A stretch of 64,000 nt of DNA from Bradyrhizobium sp. RD5-C2 (GCF_019972155.1 NZ_BOVL01000011.1:90120-154119), one strand, 5' to 3'; positions 47,084 to 56,570 are shown, counted from the stretch's first letter. The notes: a model not told the origin generated them from the letters alone. Numbers and translations: made by a program.

Positions 47084-48571
47084 CTATCCCGGCACGTTGC
47101 TCTGCTGTCCGTCCAGGAAACGCTGAAGCCGCCAGCCGCGAAAGCTCCAGCTGCGCCATGAGGCCATCTGCCGGCGTTGCTGTTCTACAAGGCTATTGCG
47201 GCGAGAGACAAGGACCGGGTTGGCGTAACGCAGTTGGATCGCCTGGTCGATGGCTGGAAGCGCGTTCGGGCCGAGCTGGATCAGGTAGTCCATGTCCAAA
47301 CTGACGCCGCTGCCCGAGGCCTCGCGGCTGTGACTGACATTATAGTCGGCGATGACGGCGGCGAAATTGATCAGGGAGCAGACATAGAGCGCGATGGTCA
47401 GTACCGACAGGTTGGCGCGGACCAGCCATTCATTCGATGCCCGCAGGGCAATGCGCACCAGAATCAGGATCAACCCGATAGCAACGAGCAGCATCCAGAC
47501 GAATGCCGCGACGCGCCAGTAGGTGAGCAAATAGGTTTGGACATAGAGATCAAGCCGGAGCATCGCGGAGATCACCAGCAGGACATTCTGCCCGACCCAG
47601 AGGTAGACGAGCGGTCGGATGACCCGCGATTGTTCGGCCGGGCCGCCCGGCCGCATCGCGACCAGAACGAAGGCCGCGGCCAGGAGCGCCGTGACAATCA
47701 GCGGATAGGCGCCACGGTGGGCGTAGGACGCGTAAGTGATGGCGGCGGGAAGCGTCGCGTTGCCCCAGAGATAGACCACGTCGAGAATTGTCTGAATCGC
47801 AAACAGCAAGTTGAACAGGATCAGGGAACGCAGAATGGTGCCCGCGCCGAACAAGTCGATGAAATGATCGGGTTCGGCCGGACCCTGCGAGGATCGCGGT
47901 CCGTTGGGCGCGACGTTGGCGTAGCGACGCCATTTGACATGGACGAACGGCCAGACCAGCGCCAATGCGAGGGTCCAGAACAGCGTGCGACCGAGGCTGA
48001 GGCTGGCGGCGGGATTGCCGGGGTTCAGCTGGCTGATCCATATTTCCAGCACCGGATTGGCTGCGACGAACAGAAGGACAAAAACGGTTCCGAGCAGCAA
48101 CGGCACGAACCATAGGATGAACCCCCTGGCGAGGCCCGGCAGGTCGAATGCGCTGACCACGTCCCGGAACAATCTGAAAGGGCTGACCAGAAAGAGATCC
48201 ACCAGCGAGGCAGCTCCCCTGGTCACGCTGTCGAGACAGGGATTGGTCGTGAGCGCAAGCGCGGTGCCGAGCGCAAGAACGGCGAAGGCCAGCGTTGCTG
48301 CGTTGACCTCCTCCAGGGCAGGCATCAGCCCGGCCACAACGATCGCGCCGGCGATCGGCAGCCTGTGGTGAGCGACGTGACCGAAGTTGGCGGCCAGTGA
48401 CACGCCGGCCAGCGCGAAGGCGAAGAGGACCGCCGAGAGCCCGGCATTCTGATCATAGAACAACCAATCGGCCAGCGCGGCGAGCACAAGCGCAGCGGCG
48501 GCCTTGGCCGGCGGCAAACCATTGGCGATCGAGTGAACCTCGGTTTCCGGTGACTCTAGGCTTGTCATCAT
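47084..48571 (-). CDS. DUF4173-type polytopic membrane protein
   Basis: This 495-residue protein has about a dozen membrane helices and the conserved central segment YASYAHRGAYPLIVTALLAA characteristic of DUF4173 proteins. The function is unknown. It lies 28 bases upstream of the response regulator on the same strand, so the three may form one transcript. Two adjacent ATGs (48571, 48568) could serve as start. Confidence 0.82.
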   Translation of the reverse strand: MMTSLESPETEVHSIANGLPPAKAAAALVLAALADWLFYDQNAGLSAVLFAFALAGVSLAANFGHVAHHRLPIAGAIVVAGLMPALEEVNAATLAFAVLALGTALALTTNPCLDSVTRGAASLVDLFLVSPFRLFRDVVSAFDLPGLARGFILWFVPLLLGTVFVLLFVAANPVLEIWISQLNPGNPAASLSLGRTLFWTLALALVWPFVHVKWRRYANVAPNGPRSSQGPAEPDHFIDLFGAGTILRSLILFNLLFAIQTILDVVYLWGNATLPAAITYASYAHRGAYPLIVTALLAAAFVLVAMRPGGPAEQSRVIRPLVYLWVGQNVLLVISAMLRLDLYVQTYLLTYWRVAAFVWMLLVAIGLILILVRIALRASNEWLVRANLSVLTIALYVCSLINFAAVIADYNVSHSREASGSGVSLDMDYLIQLGPNALPAIDQAIQLRYANPVLVSRRNSLVEQQRRQMASWRSWSFRGWRLQRFLDGQQSNVPG

Positions 48572-48813
48572 GACCTCTGGATTGAAGGACGTGTGGAGTT
48601 CGGCAGTCGCGCTGACGTCATCGGTGGGGGGGCGAACGCGATCCCGGTTGCGGCAGGACGCACCTTGGGTTGGCCGTGTGCAGACGGCGGGAAGGCGATC
48701 AGCAGGAGTTCAGGATTGTTATGCAGATTGCGTGCAGAGCGGTCTTATCCGCTCGCTGCGGCGAGTCCGCTCTGATACGGACAATTTGTTCGGTTCGTTC
48801 AGCCCCCGTCTCC

Positions 48814-50118
48814 ATGCAACTCATCAAGCGCGTCGGCATTGCCCTGGCCTGGATCGTCGGGCTCGTATTCGTCTTGGCCGGCGTCAACAACAACGATCCC
48901 TATCTGGTCCCGCTACGCGGGATCGGCAATCTGTTGCTCGTGATCGCGAGCGTCGCCGTCGTCCTCCTGTTGCTCCGCCGTGCGGGTTGGCGCAGGCGGA
49001 CGTGGGCAGACGGGCTCCTGGTTATCCTGTGGTGCCTGCCGCCGCTCGCGATGCTTGCCGCGCATGGTGTGTTCGAGGTGCGCAAGCACCGCGTTCTCCG
49101 AACTGAGCCGGTTCTCGCGCGGTCGCTCGGGCAGCATTTCGTCATCGGCTATCGGTCGTTCGACGAGGTCGCGCCGCTCGTGGAGAAGGGGTTCGTGGCG
49201 GGCATCTATGTCACGCGGCGCAACGTCGCCGGCAGGACGGCTGAGGCGTTGAAGGCGGAGATCGCCACGCTGCAGGCCAGGCGGCGGGCCGCGAGGCTGC
49301 CGCCGCTGATGGTCGCGACGGATCAGGAGGGCGGCATCGTTTCGCATCTGGCACCGCCGCTCACGAGGCTGCCCGCACTGGCCTCCCTGGCCGAGCTGGC
49401 ACCGGATGAGCAAAAAGCCAAAGCCGAGGAGTTCGGGCGCACCCATGGACGCGAGCTGGCGTCACTTGGCATCAACCTGAATTTTGCCCCGGTGCTCGAC
49501 CTGCGGCCGGTGGCGAAGCACAACCGGCTCGATTTCAATACGCTGATCAATCAGCGCGCGATCTCCGATGACCCGGCCAAGGTGAGCGCGATCGCGGGTG
49601 CCTACATTCATGGTCTCGAGTCCGCGGGCGTTAGCGCCACCGTAAAGCACTTTCCGGGACTGGGCCGTGTGCACGCCGACACGCATCATTTCAACGCCGA
49701 TCTCGATACGCCGGTCGGCGAGCTCGCCGCGACCGACTGGCGCCCGTTCCGCGATGTGCTGTCGTCGACCGGCGCGCACTTGATGGTCGGGCATGTGGCG
49801 GTGAGTGCGCTCGACCCCGGACGGCCGGCGTCGCATTCAAAGGCCGTCATCGACGGGCTGATCCGGAAAAGCTGGAACTACCAGGGCATCGTCATAACGG
49901 ACGATCTAGTGATGGGCGCGATCTACCAGCACGATGTCTGCACCGCGGTCGTGGAGGCGTTGAACGCGGGTGTCGATCTGTTGCTGGTCGCCTATGACGG
50001 GTTGCAGTTCTACCGCCTGTTCGCTTGCGCTGCGGATGCAGCTGCGCGAGGGGGCCTCGACACCGCAATGTTGCATGACAGTGAGACACGGCTGAGGCGC
50101 GCGACGCTGGTCGACTAG
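48814..50118 (+). CDS. Glycoside hydrolase family 3 protein (NagZ-like)
   Basis: This 434-residue protein starts with two membrane helices (about residues 7-24 and 35-52) and continues with a GH3 barrel. Motifs include VATDQEGGIVSHL, NFAPVLDL, the NagZ-type loop KHFPGLGRVHADTHH, and the nucleophile region VITDDLVMGA. GH3 enzymes of this group remove N-acetylglucosamine from muropeptides or other glycans; membrane anchoring is unusual for NagZ, which is cytosolic in E. coli. The ATG at 48814 fits the hydrophobic N-terminus. Confidence 0.87.
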   Translation: MQLIKRVGIALAWIVGLVFVLAGVNNNDPYLVPLRGIGNLLLVIASVAVVLLLLRRAGWRRRTWADGLLVILWCLPPLAMLAAHGVFEVRKHRVLRTEPVLARSLGQHFVIGYRSFDEVAPLVEKGFVAGIYVTRRNVAGRTAEALKAEIATLQARRRAARLPPLMVATDQEGGIVSHLAPPLTRLPALASLAELAPDEQKAKAEEFGRTHGRELASLGINLNFAPVLDLRPVAKHNRLDFNTLINQRAISDDPAKVSAIAGAYIHGLESAGVSATVKHFPGLGRVHADTHHFNADLDTPVGELAATDWRPFRDVLSSTGAHLMVGHVAVSALDPGRPASHSKAVIDGLIRKSWNYQGIVITDDLVMGAIYQHDVCTAVVEALNAGVDLLLVAYDGLQFYRLFACAADAAARGGLDTAMLHDSETRLRRATLVD

Positions 50119-50128
50119 ACCGCCGAGT

Positions 50129-51283
50129 TCAGGAATGAGCACCGACGGTCGATTTGTTGTCCTGCTGCTTCGACCACGAGACGTAGTAGGCAACGGCGAT
50201 CATCGCCGCGATGCCGACGATGCTGACCGCGACCTGCCTGACCGCCGAGTTCGGGCCTGTAATCAGGATCAGGTGCGCGGCAAAGGAGAGGAAAACGCCC
50301 GCACAGAATACGGCGAGCCATTCCTCGCCGCACTTGATGATCGGTTGCAAGGCGTAAGATCGCAAATGTTCCCAATTGCACGGCACCAGCAGGGTGAACA
50401 GGAATGTCAGGGCCAGGAAATGCAGGATGCGGTGCGGCGCGATGTCCTCCCGGTCGGTTGGCAAGAGCATATCGCTCAATCCGCTCGGTATCATCTGGGC
50501 AAGTGCCGGAATGTCGGTGCTGGAGACGATCGCGAGAGCGAACACCAGATACAACAGGGCCGCAGCGCGCAGCGCTGGCGTGGCCTGCAGCGCGCGAATC
50601 TCAGGCGCGAACCGCTTGCCGACGAGCGCAAGCCAGCCACCCATCACGAACAGCAATTGCCAGCAGAGCGGGTTAAGGTACCAGCGTCCATCCGGGTATG
50701 ACGTCAGGTTCCAGTCGAGCATGCGAGCGGTCGCATAAAGGGCCGTCGAGCCTGCGAGCGTCGCGTTCGGAGCATAGAACAACCCGCACACGACAATGGG
50801 CTGGAACGCCATCAGAACGATAATGAGTTGCAGGACATCGAGATTGAGTGGCTTGGCCTGCAGAAACAGACCGTAGATCAGCGTGCGGATCCCGTGGTCG
50901 ATGAACCCGGTGATGTTGAACTCGCTGATGATCTCGGGTGCCGCAGTCCGGGCCGCAACATAGCTGATCAATTCGACATAGATGACGAAAAGAACGATGT
51001 AGGCGGCGTAAAGTTGCCACACGCGCCTGAAGATGCGGGTGGCCGCCACCAGCATTCCACGCTCGACCGCCATCCTTGTGTAGATCAGCGTCGTCGCGTA
51101 ACCGCCGACGAATACGAACAGGTCGGTCGCGCCGCTAAAGCCGAAATTGCGCATGGTCAGCGCGTTGACGACATTATGCGGAACGTGATCCAGGAACAGA
51201 AACCAGTTTGCGATGCCAAGCAGCAGCGCGACCCTGAGATCGCCATCGGCCTTCGCGATCTCGGCGTTTGTTGTCGAAGTCAT
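50129..51283 (-). CDS. OpgC-like membrane acyltransferase
   Basis: This 384-residue protein has about ten membrane helices and the OpgC signature near the N-terminus: FLFLDHVPHN followed by TMRNFGFSGATDLFVFVGGY. OpgC proteins add succinyl or other groups to osmoregulated periplasmic glucans, though most homologues are untested. It converges on the GH3 gene with a 10-base gap. Confidence 0.85.
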   Translation of the reverse strand: MTSTTNAEIAKADGDLRVALLLGIANWFLFLDHVPHNVVNALTMRNFGFSGATDLFVFVGGYATTLIYTRMAVERGMLVAATRIFRRVWQLYAAYIVLFVIYVELISYVAARTAAPEIISEFNITGFIDHGIRTLIYGLFLQAKPLNLDVLQLIIVLMAFQPIVVCGLFYAPNATLAGSTALYATARMLDWNLTSYPDGRWYLNPLCWQLLFVMGGWLALVGKRFAPEIRALQATPALRAAALLYLVFALAIVSSTDIPALAQMIPSGLSDMLLPTDREDIAPHRILHFLALTFLFTLLVPCNWEHLRSYALQPIIKCGEEWLAVFCAGVFLSFAAHLILITGPNSAVRQVAVSIVGIAAMIAVAYYVSWSKQQDNKSTVGAHS

Positions 51284-51447
51284 CTGAAGCTGAAATCTGC
51301 CGGCCCGGGAAAACGATCGCTAATCTAGTGGGAACCCACGCCCGGTCCGAATAGACTCTGCGTGAACCCTATCTAGTCTGTTTCGGGTTCCGGCCAAGTG
51401 GCCGGCTCAAGAAAGATCACGTTTTCGCAATCACCGTGTGAGCGCCG

Positions 51448-51723
51448 TCAGACCGGCTCGTGTTTGCGCAGGTCGCGGGCGTGATCCAGTATATCGGCTT
51501 GCAGATTTGCGCCGGTCAGGGCGACTTCCGGCAGGGCAGCCTCCGCGAGGATATCGTCCGTGATATCCTCGACCGAGCACTCGGCAACCTCGTGGATGAA
51601 GCTGATGTTGGCGTATTCCCCTGACGCGACCCGCGAGACGACCTCGCGCCGCGTCATTTCGGGATCGACGATCGCCTCGCGGCCACGGCGGCCATAGTCG
51701 ATCATCACAACAAAATACTGCAT
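51448..51723 (-). CDS. Small unknown protein of the S24-repressor module
   Basis: This 91-residue acidic protein starts with a strand QYFVVMIDYGRRGREAIVDP and has a helical, Asp/Glu-rich C-terminal half. No family is recognised. Two copies of the TTCCGA/TCGGAA motif lie 41 and 72 bases upstream of its ATG, suggesting control by the neighbouring S24 repressor. Confidence 0.75.
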   Translation of the reverse strand: MQYFVVMIDYGRRGREAIVDPEMTRREVVSRVASGEYANISFIHEVAECSVEDITDDILAEAALPEVALTGANLQADILDHARDLRKHEPV

Positions 51724-51763
51724 TGCCTGGCGGTTCGATGCGTTGACGTTCGTTGGCTATTAT

Positions 51764-51778
51764 TTCCGATAATCGGAA
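51764..51778. promoter_or_regulatory. Operator-like palindrome TTCCGA-TAA-TCGGAA
   Basis: A perfect 6-bp inverted repeat with a 3-base spacer, 41 bases before the start of the 91-residue protein gene. A degenerate copy with one intact half (TGACGA-TAA-TCGGAA) follows at 51795-51809. The motif recurs in the repressor promoter. Confidence 0.65.
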
Positions 51779-51883
51779 TTATGTCAAGGGAAATTGACGA
51801 TAATCGGAACCCAGGCGCAGACGCTCCGACCGGTTCGGGCCGAAGGCACCCGAATCGGTCAAGCCGGCCCCGAAGCCACGCTG

Positions 51884-52522
51884 CTATTTCTCGGACGACC
51901 GTCCGCCCTGCGACCGGGCGGATTTGCGGCCCTTCGCCGCCGTCTTGCCGCGCAGCCTTTCGATCTGGCCGCGGGGCAGGGTGACGCAGATCTCGCCGAT
52001 CCATTCGAGCTTGACGCCATTGATCGGCTTGGCATTGAAGCTCTTGAGGTTGACCGTGCCGGACGAGCTGCCGCGCTCGATCGTCTTCAGATAGCGCTCG
52101 CCGCTCTTCAGCCGGACCGCAGCTTCCTCTCCGTAGAAGCTCGACAGCGGATAGCGCTGCTCGCGATACACCACGATGACATCGCCGTTCTCGTATTTCG
52201 GCAGCATCGAATCGCCCGAAACCTCGAAAGCGACGGTTTCCTCCGTCATCGGGAAGGGGAGCTCGATCTCGCCGAGACCCTCCGGCGGGACCTGCTCAAG
52301 CTCCGGCTGGATCGAGGCGCCGGCGCCGACCCGGCCCACGATCGGCACCGAATTCAGCTCCAGGTATTCCATGATCGGGGCGATCTCCGATGCCTTGATC
52401 AAGCGGATCCCCGACAGGATTTCGGACACCGCTCCGGCCCGAACGCCCATTGCTCGGGCAAGCCCGCCCTTGCTCTTTCCCGTCTTTTCCAGTGCCCGTT
52501 CGATAAGTGCCGCGTCCAGCAT
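51884..52522 (-). CDS. S24-type self-cleaving repressor (LexA/CI-like)
   Basis: This 212-residue protein has an N-terminal XRE-like helix-turn-helix (SKGGLARAMGVRAGAVSEIL), an Ala-Gly cleavage site in GRVGAGAS (about 67-68), and a C-terminal S24 peptidase domain. The nucleophile is S105 in VSGDSMLPKYENGD and the general base is probably K146 in RYLKTIE. Such repressors cut themselves when RecA filaments form after DNA damage. The long basic tail (AAKGRKSARSQGG) is unusual. Sites at 52559-52573 and 52592-52606 suggest autoregulation. Confidence 0.92.
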   Translation of the reverse strand: MLDAALIERALEKTGKSKGGLARAMGVRAGAVSEILSGIRLIKASEIAPIMEYLELNSVPIVGRVGAGASIQPELEQVPPEGLGEIELPFPMTEETVAFEVSGDSMLPKYENGDVIVVYREQRYPLSSFYGEEAAVRLKSGERYLKTIERGSSSGTVNLKSFNAKPINGVKLEWIGEICVTLPRGQIERLRGKTAAKGRKSARSQGGRSSEK

Positions 52523-52558
52523 GTTGCATCCTCTCCAAAGCTGGATGCATTATTAGCG

Positions 52559-52606
52559 TTACGATTATCAGAATTCAAGCTTGACTTTTTCTTCGGAATA
52601 TCGGAA
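52559..52606. promoter_or_regulatory. Two operator-like sites between the repressor and GcrA-like genes
   Basis: TTACGATTATCAGAA at 52559-52573 matches 13 of 15 positions of the reverse-oriented site TTCCGATTATCGGAA. TTCGGAATATCGGAA at 52592-52606 matches the forward site at 12 of 15. A TTGACT at 52581-52586 between them may be a -35 box for the rightward gene. Their position between divergent starts fits control of both genes by the S24 repressor. Confidence 0.6.
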
Positions 52607-52649
52607 GGTGTGCGAGGCGCCGGCGGAATGAAAAAAATGGGAATTTGGA

Positions 52650-53210
52650 ATGGATATGATGAACTGGCTGCCGGAGCATTCGGCTGCCTTGCAGGACCTG
52701 CGCGCCCGCGGCTTGTCCTATTCGGAAATCGCTGACACGATCAACGCAACCTTCAGCACGGCCTATACACGCAACGCGGCCCTCAGCCGGGCGCAACGCA
52801 TGGGACTGGCGGGCCTCGATCGGCCCGAGCCGTCCCTGCCGGGGCAGCTCGATCCAGCCAAGCCGGCCTTGCCGGAGCCACCGAGGGTGGGGCGCCTGCG
52901 TGAAGGGCCGGCCGAGCTGAAGTTCGATCTGCTTCGTTGGCCGAAAGGCTTCACCGAAACGGTGGAGATGCCCCAACTTCGTTGCGCGGCGGTCGCGCCA
53001 CGGCACCTTTCACTGTTCGACCTCAAGCGCGGAGACTGCCGGTATCCCTATGGCGGGGATGCCGACGGCGAAACCATGACCTTCTGTGGTCACCCGCGCC
53101 GGCCGGGCTCGAGCTATTGCACTCCGCATTTTCACCTGAGCCGCGATCCCGAGGCGTCGGCGAGGCCGGTACTGAACGACGCTTGGCTTCAGGCCATCGG
53201 GACCATCTGA
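52650..53210 (+). CDS. GcrA-like regulatory protein
   Basis: This 186-residue protein resembles the alphaproteobacterial cell cycle regulator GcrA: an N-terminal helix-turn-helix (LQDLRARGLSYSEIADTINA, then YTRNAALSRAQRMGL) and a C-terminal zinc-like cluster (CRYPYGGD, FCGHPRRPGSSYCTPH). A Pro-rich linker joins them. GcrA binds sigma70 and methylated DNA at promoters. This copy lies beside a phage-type repressor, so it is probably a paralogue, not the main cell-cycle gene. Met codons at positions 3 and 4 are other possible starts. Confidence 0.85.
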   Translation: MDMMNWLPEHSAALQDLRARGLSYSEIADTINATFSTAYTRNAALSRAQRMGLAGLDRPEPSLPGQLDPAKPALPEPPRVGRLREGPAELKFDLLRWPKGFTETVEMPQLRCAAVAPRHLSLFDLKRGDCRYPYGGDADGETMTFCGHPRRPGSSYCTPHFHLSRDPEASARPVLNDAWLQAIGTI

Positions 53211-53306
53211 GGTCCCTCATCTGCCGACCGATCGATGTCGATCCACACAACCGCGATCGCGCGGAGGACGCCGCGCGCATTCATGACACACTATCGGAGG
53301 TCTCCA

Positions 53307-53882
53307 ATGCCGCGCGCAAAACGCCGGAAACCGTACGATCCCGCTGGAACACATGATCGGCGCTCCCAGGATCTGCCCTTCAACGCCGAGGTGGCGACCG
53401 TCGAGATCGACGATCCCCTCGCACTCGAACTGGGCGAGAAGATCGTTGCCTTTCGCTCGATACGCAACGACCCGCTCGGCCGGTTGCATGCACACCGGCA
53501 GATCGACAACACACAGTACCGAAGCGGTCGGGCCTTCCAGAACGATTGGGAGAAGGCCGAGCGCGGCCCTCGCGCGGTGGATACGACGCGTGAATACGTT
53601 GACGGCGGTCAGCAACGTGAGCCGATCACGGAGGGGCAGCGCCAGGCGACCTTGCGCCTGAATCGCGCCGAGCATGAGCTTGGTGCCGACGGTTCGGCGC
53701 TGGTTCACGACGTCCTGATCCTCGGTATGACCATGGAGCAGGTGGGGCAACGGCGCGGATTGCGTACGCAGCGCTGGCAGGACTATTTCGCGCGGCGCCT
53801 CAAGGAATGCCTCGACCGGCTGGCGCTGATGTACGGACTTGCCACGCTGAACAAGGTTCCGGTGAAGGACCGTCAATGCTGA
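53307..53882 (+). CDS. Unknown basic protein following the GcrA-like gene
   Basis: This 191-residue charged protein starts at an ATG with GGAGG 6 bases upstream. The C-terminal third is helical and includes LVHDVLILGMTMEQVGQRRG, which reads like a helix-turn-helix, and a central RQIDNTQYRSGRAFQNDWEK segment. Similar proteins sit in prophage-like regulatory blocks of Rhizobiales, from memory. The function is unknown. Confidence 0.72.
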   Translation: MPRAKRRKPYDPAGTHDRRSQDLPFNAEVATVEIDDPLALELGEKIVAFRSIRNDPLGRLHAHRQIDNTQYRSGRAFQNDWEKAERGPRAVDTTREYVDGGQQREPITEGQRQATLRLNRAEHELGADGSALVHDVLILGMTMEQVGQRRGLRTQRWQDYFARRLKECLDRLALMYGLATLNKVPVKDRQC

Positions 53883-54244
53883 CTTGAGGTGATGTGCTAT
53901 TGTGCCGGTTGCCGCGCAGGCATCCGGCGCGGCAGCGATTCATCACCTTGCGGCACTGTGCTTGGCCTCACACTGAGCTCATCCTGATCTGCGTCGAAGA
54001 CGGTCGACAGCAGCGCGGACTCTCATGTAACTTCGCTCGCGTCGACGACCTGCCCGCATTGGAGCGCAGTGTGATTGCTTCTTGTGCGAGGAATGGTCCG
54101 GTACGTCCACAAGGGAGTTCGCGGCGGTGACACCCGCCTTGATCTTATTCTGCATCGCGAACACCACGAGTAACGTGGGTCGATGCCGGCGCGGAGTCCG
54201 ATTTATTCACCCTCCGATCAATTCACCCACGGGAGAACCGAGCG
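53883..54244. other. 362-bp gap with a hairpin after the unknown basic protein
   Basis: TGCCGCGC (53910-53917) pairs with GCGCGGCA (53927-53934), a possible factor-dependent terminator without a T-run. No gene is supported in the rest. A good ribosome binding site, GGGAGAACC, lies just before the GFA-family gene at the end. Confidence 0.4.
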
Positions 54245-54667
54245 ATGAATCACACTGGAAACTGCTTTTGCGGCGCCGTCGAGCTCAAGGTCACTGGGGA
54301 GCCGGAGGCGATGGGTTACTGCCACTGCCGTTCATGCCGCTCTTGGTCCGGCGGCCCGGTGAATGCGTTCAGTCTCTGGAAGCCCGAGGCGGTCGAAGTC
54401 ACCAAGGGCGCCGATCATCTCGGGACGTTCGAGAAGACCGGGATGAGCCAGCGCAAATACTGCACCAGGTGCGGTGGTCACCTGATGACGAACCACCCGA
54501 CGCTTGGTCTGGTCGACGTGTTCACGGCAACGATCCCGACTCTGAAGTTCAGCCCCGGCGTTCACGTCAACTATTCCGAGGCGGTGCTGCCGATACGCGA
54601 TGGCCTGCCGAAGCTGAAGGACTTTCCGGCCGAGTTCGGCGGCTCCGGCGAAATGATCGCCGAATAG
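54245..54667 (+). CDS. GFA-family zinc protein (CENP-V/Gfa fold)
   Basis: This 140-residue protein has the GFA fold with Cys ligands at NCFCGAVEL, YCHCRSCR and YCTRCGGHL. It is shorter than, and only distantly similar to, the Gfa at 6524-7087. Most short GFA proteins have no known reaction. It stands alone and is followed by a hairpin. Confidence 0.9.
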   Translation: MNHTGNCFCGAVELKVTGEPEAMGYCHCRSCRSWSGGPVNAFSLWKPEAVEVTKGADHLGTFEKTGMSQRKYCTRCGGHLMTNHPTLGLVDVFTATIPTLKFSPGVHVNYSEAVLPIRDGLPKLKDFPAEFGGSGEMIAE

Positions 54668-54974
54668 CGCGACATTTTTTGAGCGGGTGGCGACGGCGCG
54701 TCGCTACCCGCCAATGTCCATTCTTCCGCTGGCCGGACGCGCTGACAGATCCGGTATCCGGTGGGCTTGTTCGATATTTGAATCGTTTGACTGTGTCGGC
54801 GATGCCGGCACTGCGGGCCCCCCTTTGCCGGTGACAGCCATGTCAGGCGAAGGTCCCGCCCTGCAAAATCCGGGTTTGGTCTTGGTGACGCCCTTCCGCT
54901 AAAAGCAGGCAGTGCCGGTCCTGGCAGGGACAGTCGTATTTCGCCTGACAAAATAACAGAGGAAGCGTCAGATC
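54668..54974. other. 307-bp gap with a 12-bp hairpin
   Basis: GCGGGTGGCGAC (54683-54694) pairs with GTCGCTACCCGC (54700-54711), including one G-U pair, just after the GFA-family gene. A T6 run lies before the hairpin instead of after it. The rest carries the promoter of the CoA transferase gene; no gene is seen. Confidence 0.45.
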
Positions 54975-56234
54975 ATGACCAAACCAGAATTGCCAGGGCG
55001 CGCGCCGCGCGGGGAGGGGATTCCGACGGCGCTCGATGGTCTGCTGGTGGTCGACTTCACCCGCGTCGTTGCCGGCCCGGCCTGTACGCAAACGCTGGCC
55101 GACTTTGGGGCCGAGGTCATCAAGATCGAGAATCCGGACGGTGGGGACGATACGCGCGCCTATGAGCACGCCGAAATTGGCGGGGAAAGCGCAGCGTATC
55201 TGAGCCTCAACCGCAACAAGCGCGGCATTGCGCTCGATTTCAACAATCCGGCCGCGCTTGAAGTCGCGCGCGCATTGATTGCCAAGGCAGACGTCGTGGT
55301 GGAGAATTTCTCCGGCGGCGTGATGAAGAAATTTGGCCTCGACTATGCGTCGGTGGCGCCGACCAATCCGCGGCTGATCTATTGCTCGATCTCCGCCTAT
55401 GGCCGCAAGGGCGATTTCGCGCTGCGCCCGGGCTTCGACCCGATCACGCAGGCCGAAAGCGGCTTCATGTCGCTCAACGGCTTTCCGGATGGCGAACCGG
55501 TGCGCACCGGGCCGCCGATCGTGGACATGGCAACGGGCATGTCGGCCTGCAATGCTATCCTGCTGGCTTTGATTGCACGCGATCGGCTCGGTCGCGGGCA
55601 GCAGGTCGAGGTCGCGTTGATCGACACCGCAGTGTCGATGACCGGCTTTTACGGTATGGCCTATCTCATCAACGGCAACAACCCCGGCCGTTTCGGCAAC
55701 TCGCCGAACGGTTCGCCGACCGTCGGCGTCTACCGGGCGTCGGATGGGCCGCTCTATATGGCCTGCGCCAACGACCGGCTCTATCGTCGGCTCGTGACCG
55801 ACGTGCTCGAGCGCCCGGATCTCGTCACCGACCCCGAGTTTGCTCACCGCAAGGCACGGACCGCCAACAAGGAGAAGCTGCGCGCCATCATCGCCAGCGT
55901 GTTTGCAAGCGACACGCTCGAGCACTGGATGGCAAAGATGAAGAAGGCCAATATTCCGGTTGGCTATCTGCGTACGGTCGAGGAAGGGTTCAACGCACCC
56001 GAGGTGCGCGATCGTCATCGCCTGAGCAAGATCGCGCATCCGACCGCCGGCTCGGTTCCGAACATCGAGTCGCCGGTCCATATGAGCCTGACGCCGACGG
56101 TCGATCCCGTTGCGGCTCCACTGCTCGGTCAGCACACCCGGGATGTGTTGAGCAAGACGCTTGGCTACGACGACCGGCGCATCGCCGCGCTGGCCGAGGC
56201 AGGCGCATTCGGCAAGCCAGGCAACACCGGCTAG
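54975..56234 (+). CDS. Family III CoA transferase (CaiB/BaiF)
   Basis: This 419-residue protein is the third CaiB/BaiF member of the window, with LLVVDFTRVVAGPACTQTLA, GAEVIKIENPDGGDDTR, NRNKRGIALDFN, SAYGRKGDFALRPGFD and the catalytic Asp expected in VEVALIDTAVSM. Sequence style is close to succinyl-CoA- or formyl-CoA-dependent transferases. It stands alone, with no obvious pathway partners. Confidence 0.92.
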   Translation: MTKPELPGRAPRGEGIPTALDGLLVVDFTRVVAGPACTQTLADFGAEVIKIENPDGGDDTRAYEHAEIGGESAAYLSLNRNKRGIALDFNNPAALEVARALIAKADVVVENFSGGVMKKFGLDYASVAPTNPRLIYCSISAYGRKGDFALRPGFDPITQAESGFMSLNGFPDGEPVRTGPPIVDMATGMSACNAILLALIARDRLGRGQQVEVALIDTAVSMTGFYGMAYLINGNNPGRFGNSPNGSPTVGVYRASDGPLYMACANDRLYRRLVTDVLERPDLVTDPEFAHRKARTANKEKLRAIIASVFASDTLEHWMAKMKKANIPVGYLRTVEEGFNAPEVRDRHRLSKIAHPTAGSVPNIESPVHMSLTPTVDPVAAPLLGQHTRDVLSKTLGYDDRRIAALAEAGAFGKPGNTG

Positions 56235-56384
56235 CCGTTCGGCCTGAACCAATGATCAGATACGCGCTGGCCACCTGACCTGAGGCGAGAGGGAAGCCTC
56301 TCGCCTCGCAAGATGTCGTTCAGACGTCACGGGCCCGCACCGCGTGCCGGCGGCCTTCCACCCGGAACTGGCCCGTTCAGGACC

Positions 56385-56570
56385 TCAGTTCGGCTTGCTG
56401 CGCAAGTTGTTCCTTGGCATACTTTCAACTTCCTCGGGTTCCGCCCGGTCGATCTCGAGACGGGCCATCCGGAGTATGAGGGTTGCCGTGGTCAGGCCGA
56501 GGCGTTCGGCCTCTTGCGCTGCGGTGTCGACCTTCTGGGCCAAGCCTTCACGTTTACCTGGGTATGCCAT
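56385..56570 (-). CDS. Small unknown protein (61 residues)
   Basis: This 61-residue helical protein (AQKVDTAAQEAERLGLTTAT, then LILRMARLEIDRAEPEE) starts at an ATG with GAGG 8 bases upstream. Its amino-acid pattern looks like a real soluble protein. It is divergent from the 60-residue gene at 56596, with only 25 bases between the start codons. Confidence 0.6.
   Translation of the reverse strand: MAYPGKREGLAQKVDTAAQEAERLGLTTATLILRMARLEIDRAEPEEVESMPRNNLRSKPN

Noticed and set aside
53894..54167. Short frames on both strands between the basic unknown protein and the GFA gene
   Set aside because: No ribosome binding site, no domain and mutually overlapping; not supported.
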